DNA of 64,000 nt from an uncultured Flavobacteriales bacterium. Lineage in GTDB: Bacteria; Bacteroidota; Bacteroidia; Flavobacteriales; Crocinitomicaceae. The DNA is taken from assembly GCA_946479285.1 (NCBI GenBank), contig CAMLFH010000006.1:186001-250000 (forward strand), read 5' to 3'. Under the pieces are notes generated by a model. That model made no database searches. It worked only from the letters and a program-made list of their open reading frames with translations, and was not told where the DNA came from. Positions within the stretch are counted from its first letter, which is position 1. Every line of letters starts with the position of its first letter. Made by a program: the position numbers and the translations under genes. Shown here piece by piece: positions 62,303 through 64,000 of the stretch.

Positions 62303-63028
62303 ATGCAGAAAATTCTTTTCATCCTGTTTGTTTTACTGACTGGAACTGCCTGTTCTGTAGTAACTGCTGCCAGAACAGATGGAAGAGAAGTGTTTATGAA
62401 CCACAAGCGCCTTGCAGCAGTTCCTTATGAATTGTATTACGATTCGACGATCACGAAGATTTCTCTATTTGGAAACCAGATTACGGATATTGACAGCGAG
62501 ATAATTAATCTTTCGAATTTAGAGGTGCTTTACCTGGGACGTAATCACATGAAATCCTTTCCGAAGGCAATCTGCGGTTTGACGAACCTAAAAGTGCTCA
62601 GCCTGGCTTATAATGACATTGATTCGATTCCGGATTGCATTTGCAGACTTCAAAATCTCGAACGCTTATTTCTTTCGAATAATAAACTGGCTTATGTTTC
62701 TGATTCTTTGGGTAGTCTCAAAAAAATGGAACAACTCGATCTCAATCGGAATTCCATTAAAAAACTCCCGGAAGAATTGGGTTTCCTGTCGTCGATGCAG
62801 TTTATGGATTTGAGTTTCAATAATTTGGATAAGCTTCCGGATTCAATTCAGCACATGCGCGGTTTGAGAGAATTGAATCTGCAGTATGCCGGGGCCATGC
62901 TTCAGGTTCCCGAATCTGCGTGTACGCTGCGGTTTTTAGAGAAAATAAAGGCCGACCCGTCCATTGTCTTCCCGGTTTGTTTTCTGTCGCAACAGACCAA
63001 CCGCCTGGTGATCTATATCGAACCTTAA
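62303..63028 (+). CDS. Leucine-rich-repeat lipoprotein
   Basis: A 241-residue predicted lipoprotein: MQKILFILFVLLTGTAC with lipobox GTAC (Cys17). ATG 62303 is chosen over TTG 62288 because it gives a clean signal peptide. Residues about 45-215 hold seven to eight leucine-rich repeats of 23 residues (LSNLEVLYLGRNHMKSFPKA, LTNLKVLSLAYNDIDSIPDC, LQNLERLFLSNNKLAYVSDS, LKKMEQLDLNRNSIKKLPEE), a curved scaffold for binding other proteins. The stop overlaps that of the convergent CPBP gene by 4 bp. Confidence 0.85.
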   Translation: MQKILFILFVLLTGTACSVVTAARTDGREVFMNHKRLAAVPYELYYDSTITKISLFGNQITDIDSEIINLSNLEVLYLGRNHMKSFPKAICGLTNLKVLSLAYNDIDSIPDCICRLQNLERLFLSNNKLAYVSDSLGSLKKMEQLDLNRNSIKKLPEELGFLSSMQFMDLSFNNLDKLPDSIQHMRGLRELNLQYAGAMLQVPESACTLRFLEKIKADPSIVFPVCFLSQQTNRLVIYIEP

Positions 63029-63561
63029 TTCCTTCCCCAGAAATAAAATAACACGAAATCGTAGCTTGCATGTGCAGCGATACAAAACCAAAGTCCCTGT
63101 TCGCCCGAAATGGCAAAACTCAGAACCAGGATAAACATGCAAACCAACAGTCCGTATTTGGTGGTGTCCATGTCTTTCGGATTGATGTATCCGTGGATCG
63201 CAACAAAGGCTATAGAAGCCAAAACGGGATGCAGCCATTGCTGAACGGCAACGCGAAAGAGAATTTCCTCTCCAAATCCGGCACAAAGCGACAAAAAAAG
63301 AATGTCAAAGATGTTTAATCGCATGGACCGGATTAATTGATGCTGCACAGAGAAACTTCTGCGCGCTGTTTCGGTGTTGGTTACTATGAGCATGAAAATT
63401 CCGAATACAACACCGTATTGAATCCCAATTCCTGTCCAGACAGTTGGAATGCGGTCAAGCTGCAGGAAACTACTTATTTCGGGCATTCCGCAAAGCAGCC
63501 AGCCAAGCGGTGCCATCAATAAAGTGGCAATGCCCATTAAGTAAATTTTCCATTTTGACAT
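63025..63561 (-). CDS. CPBP-family intramembrane metalloprotease
   Basis: A 178-residue membrane protein with about five hydrophobic helices. The CPBP/Abi signature is complete: EEILFR (Glu98, Glu99, Arg103), His123 in VAIHGY, and HASYD (His164, Asp168), the residues that form the active site of Rce1-like proteases. In bacteria, members cleave peptides or serve in immunity to self-produced bacteriocins; substrate unknown. It is 1 nt downstream of the cupin gene, so the two are co-transcribed, and its end overlaps that of the LRR gene. Confidence 0.85.
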   Translation of the reverse strand: MSKWKIYLMGIATLLMAPLGWLLCGMPEISSFLQLDRIPTVWTGIGIQYGVVFGIFMLIVTNTETARRSFSVQHQLIRSMRLNIFDILFLSLCAGFGEEILFRVAVQQWLHPVLASIAFVAIHGYINPKDMDTTKYGLLVCMFILVLSFAISGEQGLWFCIAAHASYDFVLFYFWGRN

Positions 63562-63562
63562 A

Positions 63563-64000
63563 CTAGGTCAATTTAGAAATAATTGTGTGGTGATCGGGAT
63601 AAAGTTTCAGTAATTCTTCGGAAGAAAACAATTCGAAATCAGCAAAATCAAAACCGGGAGCTACTGCGCAGGAAACAAATGCGTAACCTTCGTTGTCTTT
63701 CAGGTGAGAACCGAAAATAGTGCGGGCAGGAACTACGTGAAAAGGAACTTCATTTTGTGAAAGATCCAATCCTAATTGAGTGATTTGATGTGCACCGTTT
63801 GATAGAATACTATGAACAAGCAGGGGAGAACCTTCGTGAAAATACCAGCATTCGTCTGATTGGATTCGGTGAAACCTGGAAACACTGCTGCCGGTAATTA
63901 AGAAATAAATACTAGTTAGCAGGTTTCGCTCTTTTCCTTGAATGGTTTCGGATGAGCGGTACATTTCAGCATAAAAGCCACCTTCCGGGTGACTTTTCAA
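63563..64000 (-). CDS. Cupin-domain (DUF985) protein, 5' end cut by window edge
   Basis: At least 145 residues, running off the right edge; the first codon seen (TTG, read KSHPEGGFYAEMYRS) is inside the protein, and relatives have roughly 10-20 more residues before HPEGGFY. Cupin_5/DUF985 features: HPEGGFY at the start, TSIYFLITGSSVSRFHRIQS, DECWYFHEGSPLLV and SCAVAPGFDFADFEL at the end. His in RFHRI and FHEGS with Glu form a likely metal site. These proteins are proposed sugar- or metal-binding; function unknown. It lies upstream of, and probably in one operon with, the CPBP protease. Confidence 0.85.
   Translation of the reverse strand: MKSHPEGGFYAEMYRSSETIQGKERNLLTSIYFLITGSSVSRFHRIQSDECWYFHEGSPLLVHSILSNGAHQITQLGLDLSQNEVPFHVVPARTIFGSHLKDNEGYAFVSCAVAPGFDFADFELFSSEELLKLYPDHHTIISKLT

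Overview
The window looks like a chromosomal segment of a Bacteroidota bacterium, most likely Flavobacteriales. Support: several proteins with type IX secretion system (T9SS) C-terminal sorting domains, SprB-type repeats, a PorP/SprF-family protein, an OmpA protein with PorE architecture, and many start-proximal copies of the Bacteroidota -7 promoter element TAnnTTTG. A Fluviicola/Crocinitomicaceae placement is only an impression. No rRNA, tRNA, CRISPR array, transposase or phage gene was seen.

Layout. 1-6.5 kb: amino-acid permease, beta-propeller lipoprotein behind a 7-bp tandem repeat, ffh, a small transglutaminase-like protein, a rhodanese-thioredoxin fusion. 6.7-23.5 kb: a T9SS surface-protein locus with a type B cargo, a PorP/SprF protein carrying a SPOR-like tail, and two giant SprB-repeat proteins (about 2200 and 2070 residues) that share a 2228-bp stretch with no difference found by eye. 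23.6-29.9 kb: DinB-like protein, WYL regulator overlapping an FAD-linked oxidase, a DUF2130 protein with a PD-(D/E)xK-like signature, a VOC protein and a DUF2079 membrane protein. 29.9-33.1 kb: PorE-like OmpA protein and its TPR partner. 33.3-43.5 kb: thiolase, then a tightly packed envelope gene series (lipoprotein, predicted outer-membrane barrel, T9SS type A protein, three small exported proteins), a YkgJ cysteine-cluster protein, and an AsmA-like/WHy-like pair with very basic tails. 43.6-48.4 kb: KdsC-like phosphatase, DUF2520 protein, secA. 48.6-56.5 kb: twin small lipoproteins, guaA, a LysM-receptor fusion, hemF, another T9SS type B PKD protein. 56.5-64 kb: proline dehydrogenase and aroB (divergent), MerR regulator, NlpC/P60 hydrolase, MFS transporter, msrA, a Q/E/K-rich periplasmic protein, an LRR lipoprotein, a CPBP protease and a cupin cut by the window edge.

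How it fits together. Housekeeping genes (ffh, secA, guaA, hemF, aroB, msrA) are interspersed with envelope genes. The strongest theme is protein export: SecA and Ffh deliver to the inner membrane, T9SS cargo (four type B and one type A) reaches the cell surface, and PorP/SprF- and PorE-like proteins supply T9SS parts. All nine convergent gene junctions either have no room (16 nt or less) or carry a hairpin. Four of these hairpins belong to one palindromic family that starts at, or within about 10 nt of, the plus-strand stop codon.
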